DNA of 20,000 nt from Cristatella mucedo. Lineage: Eukaryota; Bryozoa; Phylactolaemata; Cristatellidae. The notes beneath the pieces are model-generated. The model saw only the letters and a list, made by a program, of their open reading frames with translations. It was not told the DNA's origin and did not search any database. The translations under genes and the position numbers were made by a program. The stretch lies in the NCBI GenBank assembly GCA_009760855.2, contig WPIO01000041.1:2685001-2705000 (forward strand), given 5' to 3'. Of this stretch, positions 1 to 9,672 are shown one piece after another. How positions within the stretch are numbered: the first letter of the stretch is position 1; the number at the start of each line of letters is the position of its first letter.

Positions 1-966
1 TCTGGAGTCTCCCACTGAGATAGGACCTGAACCACTGCAGAGCAGTGCCAGTGATGCCCAGGCGAGATGAGAGGCGCTCTAGAAGTACTTTGTGATCGAT
101 GGTATCAAAAGCTGCCGAAAGATCGAGCAAAAACAAGAAGAGACACTCTACCCATGTCTGCATTCCTAAGTAGGTCGTTGTATACCCGAAGCAATGCTGA
201 CTCTGTGGAGTGATTAGCTCTAAAGCCAGACTGGAACTTACTAGCAAGGTGTGAGGTTTCGATATACGAGTTCAGCTGGTCTGCCGCGACCCGTTCCAGT
301 GTCTTTGATAGGAATGGTAGAAGGGAGACTGGGCGGTAGTTGCTTAAGTTCTCTTGGTCTAGTGTAGCTTTCTTGAGAAGTGGCCTGACTACAGCTTTTT
401 TGAAAGGTGCTGGGACCTGACCTGAGGCTAATGACATATTAATGATGTTGGTTATGCATGGCAGCAGCAGATCAATGCAACGTAGGAGCAGGACAGTGGG
501 AATAGGGTCCAGTGGACTTGTTGTCTTCTTTGATTGAGATACGAGCTTTAGGACTATGTCACTGGTGACCTGTTTAAATGCAGACATTGAGGCGCAGCCA
601 GGAACCGAGGAACAGCATTCTAGTGGGAAGGTTGTCGTCGCAGGGATGGATTCCCTGATTTTGTCTATCTTCTGCACAAAGAATCGAGAGAAGCGATCGG
701 CTAGATCATCACAAGGATCATCAGGTAAGGAGCTAACCTGGGAACGGTTGAGGAGATGGTTTATTGTCGACATCAGCATTTTTGGATTGTGCATCTGTGA
801 TTCAACAATGTTTCTATAGAAGCTAGACTTAGCCTTTGCTAGGATCGATTGGTACGACCTACAGTAGTCTTCATATGCCTGTCGATGGACAGTTAGTCCG
901 GATCTTTTGTATGCCTTTTCAAGCTTTCGTTTAGTAGACTTGGCTAGTTTAATGTCTGTGGTAAAA
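1..966 (-). pseudogene. LINE ORF2 reverse transcriptase, N-terminal half, frameshifted
   Basis: The frame picks up just after the endonuclease frameshift (TTDIKLAKSTKRKLEKA) and runs through the linker into RT fingers and palm. Landmarks are NYRPVSLLPFLSKTLERV, then a [13 protein letters not shown] motif. The frame is broken near 128 by one extra base. On the far side the sequence continues as [16 protein letters not shown], the RT motif A region with its catalytic Asp, down to WFRSYLSGR at position 1. The YADD box is outside the window. With two single-base frameshifts the copy cannot give one continuous ORF2 as it stands. Some shifts could be assembly errors, since both sit in or beside T homopolymers. 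Confidence 0.88.
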
Positions 967-2199
967 CCATAGGCCGTCTGGGCGGGGGCGCACAGTGCGC
1001 TTTGTCAAAGGTGCAAACTCGTCGAGCGTGTCAGCTAGTGTCGTGTTGTAGCAATCTACCAGTGATGACAGATCGGAGGGAGGACTGAGCAGCAAAGGTG
1101 AAGCAGATATGCTCGCACGGACAGCATCGATGTCAAGGGTCTTGAGGTTTCGCGATTCACAGGTTATTTTAGAGGAGAATGTGGGCACACACTGTAGATT
1201 GAATGAGATCTGCATGTGGTCAGATAAGCAGGATTTGGTGATAACTGGTGATGACAAAGTGCAGTCATATGAGAAAATTTGGTCGAGTGTGTGACCCTTG
1301 ATGTGGGTAGGGCCATGCACATGAGCCACAAGAGATAATGAGTCTGTCAATGTACGAAATTCGGTGCTGAAAGCGTCAGATAAGTTATCAAAGTGAACGT
1401 TGAAATCACCCATAACGAGGAAGGATCGATTTCTTGCACACAGAATCGAAATGAGATCGGAGAAATCTGAGATAAAGGAGGATTTGGTACCTGGTGGGCG
1501 ATAGACTACTGCCACTATCGGTAGCTTGTTTTCGGGTGAGACCAGGACAATTGATTCAAAAGACTGCTTCGAGGGTACCGCAAATGGCTTGAAGTTGAAT
1601 TTCGAGCGCACGATCATAGCAACTCCACCTCCAGTTTTGATTGATCTAGGGGTGTGAAAGAACGTGAAACCAGATGGAGTAGCGTCTTTAATTGTCGGGC
1701 AGTTTATCGATTTCAGCCAAGTTTCAGTTAGGGCGAGCAGGTCGATACCATTTTCAGAAATAAGGTCGTTTATTACTAGAGGTTTATTGCACATTGAGCG
1801 AGGATTCCAAAGGCAAGCGTTAAGTCTGGCCGATTGGGTTACAACAGGCCTGATGACCACTAAGTTTGAGAGATTTACAGTGACGCATGCGGGGGAGCGT
1901 GCTAAGCGGTTCGAGACAATGCTAGGAATACCAAACGAGCAGCGTCTAAGCTGGCGGTTCCGGCCACCGCGGCGGCTACGGGGTGCTTTCCTTTTGTTAA
2001 TGCATAGTTCATGAATCTTAGCAACCACATTAATATCTAGGAATGCATTTGATATACGATGACGAAGCGATAGCAGCTGCTGACGACCATAACTAACAAG
2101 TATGTTACTAGCCGCCGGCGTAGCTAATGCAGCCGCCGGCGTGGGAGACCCAGCAGCCCGAAGCGAAAAGCGTTTAGATGTCCATAGGCACGTAATTTC
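949..2199 (-). pseudogene. LINE ORF2 N-terminal part: AP-type endonuclease domain
   Basis: An open frame runs from 2199 down to a stop at 949. No ATG was found upstream of the domain, so the start is uncertain. The N-terminus holds a segment typical of L2-type ORF2 (GRQQLLSLRHRIS), then a basic RRGGRNRQLRR patch. The endonuclease follows: WNPRSMCNK (first metal-site Asn), LALTETWL (catalytic Glu), VVYRPPG, MGDFNVHFD (Asp-Asn pair), and SCLSDHMQI (final Asp-His). All expected catalytic residues are visible, so the domain is well kept. The frame then ends early: after RPRPDGLWF an extra base in a run of T (A on the + strand) near 965 shifts it into HRH-stop, while the reading continues in another frame into the RT linker. 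The family enzyme nicks target DNA to prime reverse transcription. Confidence 0.88.
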
Positions 2200-3263
2200 T
2201 TACGCGCTACGGTCAAAAAACAATCAGAATAACTTTAAACAGGTCTTAGCTGTATCGTTTCCGTATACGATGTTCGCAAGAACTTCGGTTTTCGGAAGAA
2301 TTCTGCAACGAACAAGAACGCACGTTAGAGCGCTCTATGTCAGGAGGCGAGAATGGCACGATATTGGCACGAGACACAAATTTAGTAGACCCCTGTGCGA
2401 CTCATACCATACCATTTCCTAATAATATCCCCTCGAGTCTTTCGTGAGAAATTTGCGTCATCGACTCGTCGTTTTCAGTGCAGCTGATATCAGCGTTTTA
2501 AGATGCCTATGAAGTCAAGATGCTTCCTTGGATGGGCCGTCGATGCAACCTAGATGTGCTCGGTGCATTTCTTTAGCATTAAGAAAGTCCCCATGACTTT
2601 GAAAAAATTTGAAATAAGCTTAATTTTAAAATTGCTTCATATTTTTGGCGAAATCAGATCACTGTTAAAGCCACACGTTCAGCACTTAAGCAATCTATCC
2701 GCGAAAGCAACCCTAAACCAGTAAAAAGTGCGTCGCTGTTCAGGCACGTATAGTCGAGTGGTTCAGGACTGCGCTATCTGTCGTAGAGTCTGCCGCCCTA
2801 TTATCTGACTTTTTGCGTCTGCTTTTGATGCCCTTTGAATGTTGCTTTTAAAAGCAAAAAAACTGCTAGCGTATCCTAAGCTTTTACTCGGGGCCACCTC
2901 CAACCGAACCTTGGCGAATCAATAACGAAGCAATACGGCGACCCCAACCTTGAGGAAGGCCATGCAAGACATTCGCAGGTTTGATAAAAAAAAATTAAAT
3001 GTAATTGAGTAACCATCCATTTTTAAGCACATTGGACGCCTGTTCTCTTACAAGCGCCATAGACGCAACCATCCACTCTCGAATGCTAGCCTATAATTGT
3101 CAAGCGTCGGGCTTCGCAGGGACCAGCGTATCATTTCGGGTCATTGTCATTTGGCAGGAACAAACGGGTAAAGATTGCGTCCTCTGGTTGCTGGTACACC
3201 ACTCGCTCGAGTTAGGGCATCGCTGCTAGTTTGCAGACAAAATATGAGATTCTGGATGCTCTT
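2200..3263. other. No gene recognised
   Basis: About 1 kb between the LINE and the first LINE-tail copy. Short open stretches exist on both strands, but none resembles a known protein or a missing PC2 propeptide exon. The base composition is ordinary and no strong repeat was seen. It may be intron or 5' flank of the PC2 gene. Confidence 0.4.
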
Positions 3264-3370
3264 TGTAGTAATAATAATGATAGTAACAATAATAATAATG
3301 CACTTGATAAATCGCCCTCAGAACTCGATCTCTTTCTAGGCGCTTTACATTTGCTGAAGGCTGTATAGCT
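3264..3370 (-). mobile_element. LINE 3'-end fragment with (AAT)n tail
   Basis: The + strand shows an impure (AAT)n tract, then the family sequence CACTTGATAAATCGCCCTCAG, then TCTCTTTCTAGGCGCTTTAC and TTTGCTG. This matches the terminal hairpin of the repeats at 6881 and 17517. On the minus strand it reads as a LINE 3' UTR ending in (ATT)n. The left stem carries a T in place of G (AAATCGCC), and the loop is altered, so the copy is old. Confidence 0.8.
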
Positions 3371-3857
3371 TCAGTGTTAGCTGTTTTTTGAGTCCTTTTC
3401 GCCGACTCTAGCGCAGCGGAGAAGCTCCAGAGTTTCAAAGCTTCCAGACTTTCAGTTTGCGTTTAGTTTAGCTTTCGTCTGTCCGAGAAACCGGCTCCTG
3501 CTACCACTGCCTTACTGGCGAAATTGTGTTCTTACTAAATCGGCTAAATTATGAAAACGTTAGAGATTACTAGAGGTTGCTGAAGTGTATCCTATAGGAA
3601 CCGGATGTCTTAACCTGTAGTTTAAGATGTTAAATTGGAAAAATAAAGTAAGAGCGACTCATGGTTAGTCCTTTAGTCCTCGACCTTCGAATGAAGCAGT
3701 TGTACGCTATGGCTTGTGCTGTATACAAGTGCCACTTTGTGGATAGGAAATAAACTGACTGCTGTGCGTTAACGTCGTGGACTCGCTATATTAAGATGCG
3801 TGTGCTCTTGGTCTCTGCCGCGCTCTTCCTCCGTCACACCTGCGAGTATTGGTGCAG
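3371..3857. other. No gene recognised
   Basis: About 490 bp with no credible coding exon. It lies between two LINE-tail fragments of opposite orientation. Confidence 0.35.
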
Positions 3858-3945
3858 CAACAACATCTGTAAATTTCCTAGAAAGAGATTCAGTTCTCTG
3901 AGGGTGCTATATAAATGTATTATCATTGTAACAATAACGCGTTAG
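3858..3945 (+). mobile_element. LINE 3'-end fragment, sense orientation
   Basis: Contains TCCTAGAAAGAGATTCAGTTC and TCTGAGGGTGCTATATAAATG followed by ATTATC. This is the same 3'-terminal hairpin as the other tail copies, read in the sense direction and diverged. The tail is only a trace of ATT repeats. The short length and divergence suggest an old 5'-truncated insertion. Confidence 0.7.
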
Positions 3946-4326
3946 ACGTGCTTTTCAGCCGCCGGCTCAATTATGATTCTCTATGCGTCTGTAAGCACTA
4001 GCAGCACCTATTACATCCTCTGTGCTCGTGGCGACGGACTCTCTGAGTTCAGGAGGAGCTGCCACAGCAGCCTATAACACTAGGGTATCATGGGATGGCC
4101 GCACTGGGGTATCATGGGATATCGACCCAGTACGTACGTTTGTCAACTGAGTCGCTAGCGAACATAGCACCGGAAACCAGCTTGAGATCCAGCACCCTCT
4201 GCCTATAGACTGGCTAACTAGTACTTTAATACTTTAGTTGTCAGTTAAGCTTAGCTTTGCGCTAACCCTCTGGGCTCGGGCGCTTCGCTGCGTCTGACGC
4301 CTTTTGCGTCTGTCTCTTTCTTGCAG
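3946..4326. other. Sequence upstream of the first recognised PC2 exon; 3' splice site at its end
   Basis: No upstream PC2 propeptide exon was found here. A 14-bp direct repeat (GGGTATCATGGGAT at 4083 and 4107) occurs once at a 24-bp period. The end, from about 4300, is pyrimidine-rich and finishes TCTTTCTTGCAG, a good 3' splice site. The region is therefore most likely the end of an intron. Confidence 0.5.
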
Positions 4327-4473
4327 GTGGACTTCGCAGCTCAAGAAATCGGCTACCCGAGGACGAAACGAGGGTATAAGCCCATAAGCAAAACGCTAGA
4401 GGAAGTTCGGATAGGCTTGACTACCCATAACCCCGTACCATCCGATTCTTTGTACGCCAAGGAATGGTACCTG
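4327..4473 (+). CDS. PCSK2: PC2-type proprotein convertase, coding exon with the propeptide cleavage site
   Basis: This exon encodes 49 codons in phase 0 at both ends, between TTCTTGCAG and CTG|GTAAGA. It holds the end of the propeptide (VDFAAQEIGYPR), the furin-type maturation site TKR|GY with the P1 Arg at 4369-4371, and the start of the mature enzyme through SLYAKEWYL. Human PC2 has RKKRGY and then FTKQWYL in the same places. The stretch between cleavage site and WYL is about 11 residues longer than in human PC2. Cleavage here is autocatalytic in the family, removing the inhibitory propeptide in the regulated secretory pathway. Upstream exons for the signal peptide and most of the propeptide were not found. 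Confidence 0.9.
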
Positions 4474-4729
4474 GTAAGAAAGATTCCTGCAGACGCTCCG
4501 CGCTCCCACCCGCCCAGAGCGACGTCCTCTCGCGCGCATGCGCGCGCTCGCGGCCTCCGGCGCTTTGCGCTCTGCGCGAGAAGCAAGTGCGCTCGCCGTT
4601 CCCGTAACTCTTTCGCTTGGCGGCGCCGCCGCTGCTTCCGGCTTCGCTGCGGGCCCTCGGAGCGGATGCGAAAGAAGGCGAGAATGCGGTGTCGGAGGCT
4701 CCAGCTCTGCTCTTTGCTGTCGCGCGCAG

Positions 4730-4876
4730 AAAAACGTGGGGCAAGCCGGAGGCACGCCGGGGCTCGACTTGAACGTGGAGGCGGCCTGGGCCAAGGGCTA
4801 CACCGGCAAGAACGTGACCACGGTGATCATGGACGACGGCATCGACTATCTGCATCCGGACCTCTATTACAATTAC
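4730..4876 (+). CDS. PCSK2: PC2 exon with catalytic Asp
   Basis: Forty-nine codons, phase 0 at both ends, after CGCGCGCAG and before TAC|GTGAGT. It begins KNVGQAGGTPGLDLNVEAAW and contains VIMDDGIDYLHPDL. The catalytic Asp of the Asp-His-Ser triad is the first D of DDG, at 4832-4834. Human PC2 reads GTPGLDLNVAEAW and IMDDGIDYLHPDL at the same positions, so identification is firm. The preceding intron (4474-4729) is only 256 nt and very GC-rich, so long open frames on both strands of it are artefacts of composition. Confidence 0.95.
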
Positions 4877-5027
4877 GTGAGTGGAGCGACACTCGTCTGA
4901 CCCGAACAACCCGGCATGCGCGCTCTGCCCTCGGACGTTCCTACGCCAGTGAGGTCGGATGCTTCAGCGGCCGCGCTTACATAATGGCGAACGAACATTA
5001 GCGCCTATCGCTCGCGCTTGCACGGGG

Positions 5028-5116
5028 CAGTAGGGAATTGGCTGCCGCAGGACTCGAACCCACTATCACTGGGTCTTGTATTCGAGTGCGCTTCACTCCT
5101 AGGCCAAGGCCCCGGG
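5028..5116 (-). mobile_element. tRNA-derived SINE head
   Basis: On the minus strand this reads as a tRNA-like unit with A box TGGCCTAGGAG and a perfect B box GGTTCGAGTCC, spaced as in a tRNA. Acceptor-stem pairing is poor and there is extra sequence between the boxes. It is therefore more likely a SINE promoter region than a working tRNA gene. It lies in the 4180-nt intron between the catalytic-Asp exon and the next exon. Confidence 0.6.
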
Positions 5117-5167
5117 GCAAACTTTTCTCGCAAGAACACAGCCCTTAAAGCTTTCTCCGCACTGTTA

Positions 5168-5385
5168 ATAAGGATAATAATAATAATAATAATTTCATAT
5201 ATTTGTATAGCGACTTCAGGGAACTTGAATCTCGTTCTAGGCACTTTGCAGATGCTGTCTAGAAAACATTACCAAATGATCGTTGGTAACATTCGCAAGC
5301 AGCAGGCAAAGTGTAAGCAGGTACATGCACACGAAGAACGAATCACAAAGACCCACCAAATGCTGTAATAAACATATGCGTTTTA
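5168..5385 (-). mobile_element. LINE 3'-end fragment (ORF2 C-terminus plus tail)
   Basis: An (AAT)n tract from about 5174 is followed by a diverged tail hairpin (TTGTATAGCGACTTCAGGGA, then TCTAGGCACTTTGCAG) and by sequence matching the repeats at 6881 and 17517 (GACCCACCAAATGCTG). Near 5340-5390 the minus strand still reads like the LINE ORF2 C-terminus (KKLKTHMF). The copy is old and 5'-truncated. Confidence 0.8.
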
Positions 5386-6065
5386 AGCTTCTTTTTATTG
5401 TTGCTTGGGGAAAAAACTTCTTCAAATGCCTCATATGAGGAACTCTCATGAGGGACATAAATGAGGGCTATAAGCAGGATTCGCTGCGACTTCGCGGAGG
5501 TACCTACTTAACGGTCGGTACCCACGAAAATTTCTCATCAATCGACTGCCATTAAAGTCAAGGGGGCTTAAATTCAGCCAGCTTCTTCGAATCTAGCAGC
5601 TGGCGCTCTCATAGTGACGTAACTTACGGGCTAGGATTCGGCGACAAAATTAGAGCTCGAAGCTACAAAGCCGCTTCCTAGCAGCTTCCGGTAGTGGCCA
5701 TCTTGACGTAGTTCAAGGTTGGACCAAGGCGAGCGGGCTAGTTTAGTCAGGCGACAGACCGCACGCGACAGGCGGCACGAGACACAGAGTGAGACAGAAC
5801 CTGTGTGCGTGCGCTCTGTGGCTCGGTGTGACTAGCAACTTAAAAAGGCTTTACTGGAGCGCCGCGAAGCGCAGCCAGTCTAGGTCGGTAGCCCCACCCC
5901 CACCGCGCTTTGGCAGATCTCCACACTCCTCAGCGAGTCTTTTTCCCCATGCCGCCACCCGGCACTCCGGCAGCATATTGGGTCCATGGTTTGCATGCGG
6001 TCTGGCTGTTGGCCGGCAATAAACCGCCAGGGTCTAGCGATCGAGAAGTGGCTACACGGTCAAAT
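5386..6065. other. Intronic sequence, no gene recognised
   Basis: Part of the long PC2 intron. It is moderately GC-rich between 5700 and 6050, with a C-rich patch (CCCCACCCCCACCGCG near 5890). It leads straight into an (ATT)n tract, so some of it could be the body of an unrecognised SINE ending at that tail. No protein similarity was recognised. Confidence 0.3.
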
Positions 6066-6190
6066 TATTATTATTATTATTATTATTATTGTTGTTGTTG
6101 TTGTTGTTATTATTATTGGTCGTTTGTATAGCAACCTAAGAGAAATGTATCTCTATCTAGGCGCTTTAGAACTCGCTGCAGGGGAATCAG
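6065..6190 (-). mobile_element. ATT/GTT microsatellite and LINE tail fragment
   Basis: (ATT)n switches to (GTT)n and back to (ATT)n at about 6065-6117, followed by TCGTTTGTATAGCAACCTAA and TCTATCTAGGCGCTTTAGAA. The latter is a diverged copy of the tail hairpin used by the other LINE fragments. Unusually, the microsatellite on this strand is ATT rather than AAT, so it may be the tail of a different, sense-oriented element abutting the LINE fragment. Confidence 0.6.
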
Positions 6191-6387
6191 TTCCAATGTG
6201 ATTAGTGAAATTCGAAGTATAAAGCATGCAAAATTAAGCAAGTAGCATGCTTAGGCCAGCATGCTAAAGCACAGATTAAGACCCTCATAGACACCGGTTA
6301 GTAAGACCTTTGGCTAGTAAAATGCAGCGAAATCGTACAACATTCACTGAATCGTGTATAGTAACCAAAGAAAATCACACCATTATA

Positions 6388-6490
6388 ATAATGTACTTAT
6401 AATAATAATAATAATGTACTTAATAAAGCGCCCTCAGAGAACTTAATCTCTTTCTAGGCGCTTTACATTTGCTGCAAAGGGAAATAACCA
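6388..6490 (-). mobile_element. LINE 3'-end fragment with (AAT)n tail
   Basis: (AAT)n, then CTTAATAAAGCGCCCTCAGA, TCTCTTTCTAGGCGCTTTAC and TTTGCTGCAAAG. This is nearly the same as the family tail at 6901-6970. Both arms of the terminal stem (AAAGCGCC and GGCGCTTT) are intact. Very short, so strongly 5'-truncated. Confidence 0.85.
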
Positions 6491-6540
6491 TAACGAAAAA
6501 GCTATGTTCACTGGGGCGAGCAGTGGTAAAATCATAGTAA

Positions 6541-6760
6541 TATAATAATAACTATTATAATAAAATGTCATTGTATAGCGTCCTAAGAGAACAAAATTTC
6601 TGCATGCGCGATATCATCACTAGACCAACATGCAAGCGCGTAAGCAGACACACCGGGCTGCTAGTTAATAGGACCCTGATTGGTAACATGCACTGAATCA
6701 TGCACAGGTAATCACGAAAAGCACAAAGGGAATACAGAAGACAGTGCATTGGAGCGTAAG
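6541..6760 (-). mobile_element. Diverged LINE tail fragment
   Basis: Starts with AT-rich AATAATAACTATTATAATAA and then TTGTATAGCGTCCTAAGAGA, a weak match to the tail hairpin. Farther right, TGGTAACATGCACTGAATCA resembles the body of the copy at 7035-7055. Similarity is partial and the limits are rough. Confidence 0.5.
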
Positions 6761-6880
6761 GAAAGCTGAGCTGATAAGATGAGATACGGCATAAGCAGAG
6801 ATTTAAATGGCAATGTGGAGTAAGAAGCGCTTTTCGGAATTTCGGTGCTTACGAAATAAAGTCTGGATCACCAGAAGATT

Positions 6881-7495
6881 AATAATAATAATAATAATAA
6901 TATTGCACTTGATAAAGCGCCCTCAGAGAACTTAATCTCTTTCTAGGCGCTTTACATTTGCTGCAAAGTGATACACAATAGAATAGTAAGTAAAATCATG
7001 CTTGAAAAACAAACAAAATGAATAACATGGTTAGGGGTTACATGCACTGGGTCAGCATGCAAATGTGGTTAGTGGCAGCATGAACAGTGTCAGCACGCAT
7101 AAGCACATCGAGGACGAATCACAAGGACCCACTAAATGCTGTCCTAAATAGGTGTGTTTTTAAGTTTCTTTTAAATGTGGTCAGGTCAGGGGATGTTCTG
7201 ATGCAGGTCGGGAGGGAGTTCCAGGCTGTGGGATCCAATTTAGTTCGGGGGGACGGGGTACGTGACTGGAATTCGAGGAGCAGCTTGTGCCAGAGCACGC
7301 AGACTTAGCAAGAGGTTGAATAGGCGAGATGGTCCGTCCGCGGCGACCTGTAAGATAAGAGGAGAGAGAATTTTGAAGTCGATTATATTCTTGATAGGGA
7401 GCCAGTCAGTTTTAGGCAAAAGAGAGGTGATGGAAGCTACTTCGTTGATGACAGAACAGGCAAGCTTCTGAAGTTTCCAGCAATCGTAAGAGATT
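6881..7495 (-). mobile_element. 5'-truncated LINE copy: 3' UTR, tail and ORF2 C-terminus
   Basis: Begins with (AAT)n, followed by the intact tail hairpin and the family 3' UTR. Read on the minus strand, 7090-7235 encodes the end of ORF2 with the typical pattern AWNSLPTCIR, then LTTFKRNLKTHLFRTAF. Positions 6881-7170 match 17517-17806 with only two base differences that I can find (a/g at 6975 and g/a at 7153). The region 7235-7495 continues as degenerate ORF2. The near identity implies recent activity of the family. It lies inverted in the long PC2 intron. Confidence 0.88.
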
Positions 7496-7879
7496 TAAGG
7501 TCACAGGCCAGTAGCTAGATACTCACCTTACATAAAGATGGCAGCAGCTAAGCCTATTGGTTAAAAACTGTACAATTAACGGCTGAAGTTGAGCTTCAAT
7601 CCGTTGATTAAACTGGGAAGTCTCCAGTTATCTCACTCTGGCTTCTATCTCTCGTATCGGAGAGATAAACATCCACGTCCGACACCTCGAGCGAAACCGG
7701 ATGTTTCAAAGGGGGCTCAACTTTGACCTCGTCCGGGTAGGCCATATTGAAAAAGACAGGTGTGGCTTGATTCCTACTTCTAATATCCCGTAGGCGTAAA
7801 ATGCACAATGTATCAAGTTTGAATCGATGTATAAGCCCAGTGATAGTGGCCTACGCTCAGTGTTCGTTCGAATAGATAA
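7496..7879. other. Intronic sequence, nothing recognised
   Basis: About 380 bp between a LINE copy and a SINE. No coding similarity or clear repeat was seen. Confidence 0.3.
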
Positions 7880-8103
7880 CGACAATAATAATAATAATAT
7901 TTTGTATAGCGCCATCAGGTAACTTAATAATACAATGTAATTTATTTGCATAGCGCCCAAGAGAACTGAATTTCTATTCAGGCGCTTCACATATGCCTCG
8001 GGGCTCGAGCCCACGACCTCAGCCAGACCTTGGTCGGGGCGAGCAGCTAAACCAAACCACAGCAGCTAGCACCTTAACCGCTGGACCAAACCAGCTCGGC
8101 ATT
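7880..8103 (-). mobile_element. tRNA-derived SINE fused to the LINE-type 3' tail
   Basis: On the minus strand the element starts near 8103 with a tRNA-like head: A box TGGTCCAGCGG and B-box-like GGCTCGAGCCC. It passes directly into AAGCGCCTGAATAGAAATTC and TCTTGGGCGCTATGCAAATA, the LINE terminal hairpin, and ends in ATT-rich sequence. A second partial tail (7880-7920) follows. The shared 3' end is how SINEs of this kind are known to borrow a partner LINE's reverse transcriptase. Confidence 0.75.
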
Positions 8104-8108
8104 CAATT

Positions 8109-8573
<465 letters not shown>

Positions 8574-8835
8574 GGCACTTTACTACTGCTGTAAAGAAAG
8601 CACGACCATGCCCTCCGGTTAGAAGCCTATCCATCCACTCATATCTAGATATGAGATAGACACCTCTCTGACGGCTGTGTCTTGCTAGGAGACTGCTGCT
8701 GCGGTATTTGTTGGCGTGCTGCTTGAGATAGTGTAGATGCGAAAACATATGCCGAGTTGCATTGTGAATGCAGATTCCTAGCAGATTTATAGAGCACCAC
8801 ATGTAGTCGTCTGATGGCTGGCTGGTGCTTCTTAT

Positions 8836-8940
8836 AAAATATATAATTAAATTATAAATATATGTATATATTATATACTACTATATACACTATATAATAT
8901 ATATATATATATATATATAGCATATTATATATAATGTACT
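8836..8940. repeat. AT-rich low-complexity tract with (TA)n
   Basis: Around 100 bp almost wholly A and T, including about 11 TA dinucleotides in a row near 8899-8920. It is intronic, about 120 bp before the next PC2 exon. The exact copy number is likely variable. Confidence 0.9.
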
Positions 8941-9056
8941 ACATAAATATACTTCCTATACAAGGCTTAAAGTTAACCCATTCGACGGTCACCTCTTGTC
9001 ACGCACGTGCTGCGTTCCTAACGTCCGGATCGTCAAAAATACTCGTTCATTTTCAG

Positions 9057-9133
9057 AATGCAGAAGCGAGCTACGACTTCAGCAGCAACGATCCATATCC
9101 ATATCCGAGGTACACCGACGACGAGTTTAATAG
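9057..9133 (+). CDS. PCSK2: PC2 exon, NAEASYDF segment
   Basis: A 77-bp exon after TCATTTTCAG and before AATAG|GTGAGG, phase 0 in and phase 2 out. It encodes NAEASYDFSSNDPYPYPRYT then DDEFN, and leaves AG of a Ser codon. The NAEASYDFSSNDPYPYPRYT stretch is the same as in human PC2, which makes this one of the strongest identifications in the gene. It links the catalytic-Asp exon to the catalytic-His exon. Confidence 0.96.
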
Positions 9134-9567
9134 GTGAGGAGCCGCCGAGAGCGATCGTCTGCTGCAATTACCGCTGCATCAGTCACCAGCATCCGCGCAG
9201 CTGCCACCGCCTTCCAGGGCGGTCAGCTGATGTACGATTAATCAGTCTCTCGCTTTCTGTCGCTACCCTCTGCAGCGTGAAGTCATTGGCTCGAAACCCA
9301 CGTCCGTTCTACGGCGGTCCGTAGCTGCTGGCATCTGGGGACCACGCCTGCATCCAACGAGCCCTGAGCATTCGCATCGGATTGAACCCTTACTTCTTAG
9401 CTGCTTGATAGAAACGCGTGGCAGGGCAATGCACCTCGGCAATGCTTGCTTCATCGGCTCGGCACTCGTCCGGTGCACCATGGTCGAACAACGAATCCCG
9501 TTCCTCCACCTCCTGCCTTGCTGCTACCTGCCGATCCTTTCGCCGCACGTGAGCTTTGCCTGATAGC

Positions 9568-9672
9568 ATCCATTGCAGCCACGGCACGCGATGCACGCTA
9601 GTGCATATGGCAGCCGCGGCACGCGGTGCATGCTGGCATCTATTGCAGCCACGGCACGAGGTGCGCGGGGGA
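9568..9672 (+). repeat. Three tandem 35-bp copies spanning a 3' splice site
   Basis: Units at 9568-9602, 9603-9637 and 9638-9672 each contain CAGCCNCGGCACG, that is, a 3' AG followed by the start of the exon encoding SHGTRC. AG dinucleotides fall exactly 35 bp apart (9578, 9613, 9648). Only the third joins in frame with the PC2 exons. The first two are diverged copies lying in the intron. Confidence 0.9.

Larger units (their letters stand above)
1..2199 (-). mobile_element. Non-LTR retrotransposon (L2/CR1-like LINE), truncated by the window edge
   Basis: Read on the minus strand, this stretch encodes an AP-like endonuclease, then a linker, then the first part of a reverse transcriptase. That is the domain order of LINE ORF2 in the L2/CR1/Jockey group. 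The catalytic YADD-type box, thumb and 3' end would lie beyond position 1. The element opposes the PC2 gene. No ORF1 was recognised upstream of 2199. Clade assignment rests on motif style only, so L2 versus CR1 is uncertain. Confidence 0.9.

Noticed and set aside
2102-2422. Open frame of 106 codons on the + strand
   Set aside because: Partly overlaps the N-terminal part of the LINE ORF2 on the other strand, and has no recognisable similarity.
4083-4120. 14-bp direct repeat at 24-bp period
   Set aside because: Only two copies with no context. Too slight to interpret.
4353-4909. Several overlapping open frames on the minus strand over the first two PC2 exons
   Set aside because: They are shadows caused by high GC content. 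The + strand exons match PC2 closely with correct splice sites.
5028-5116. Functional tRNA gene
   Set aside because: A and B boxes are good, but acceptor and anticodon stems do not pair well. The same kind of head occurs in SINEs here.
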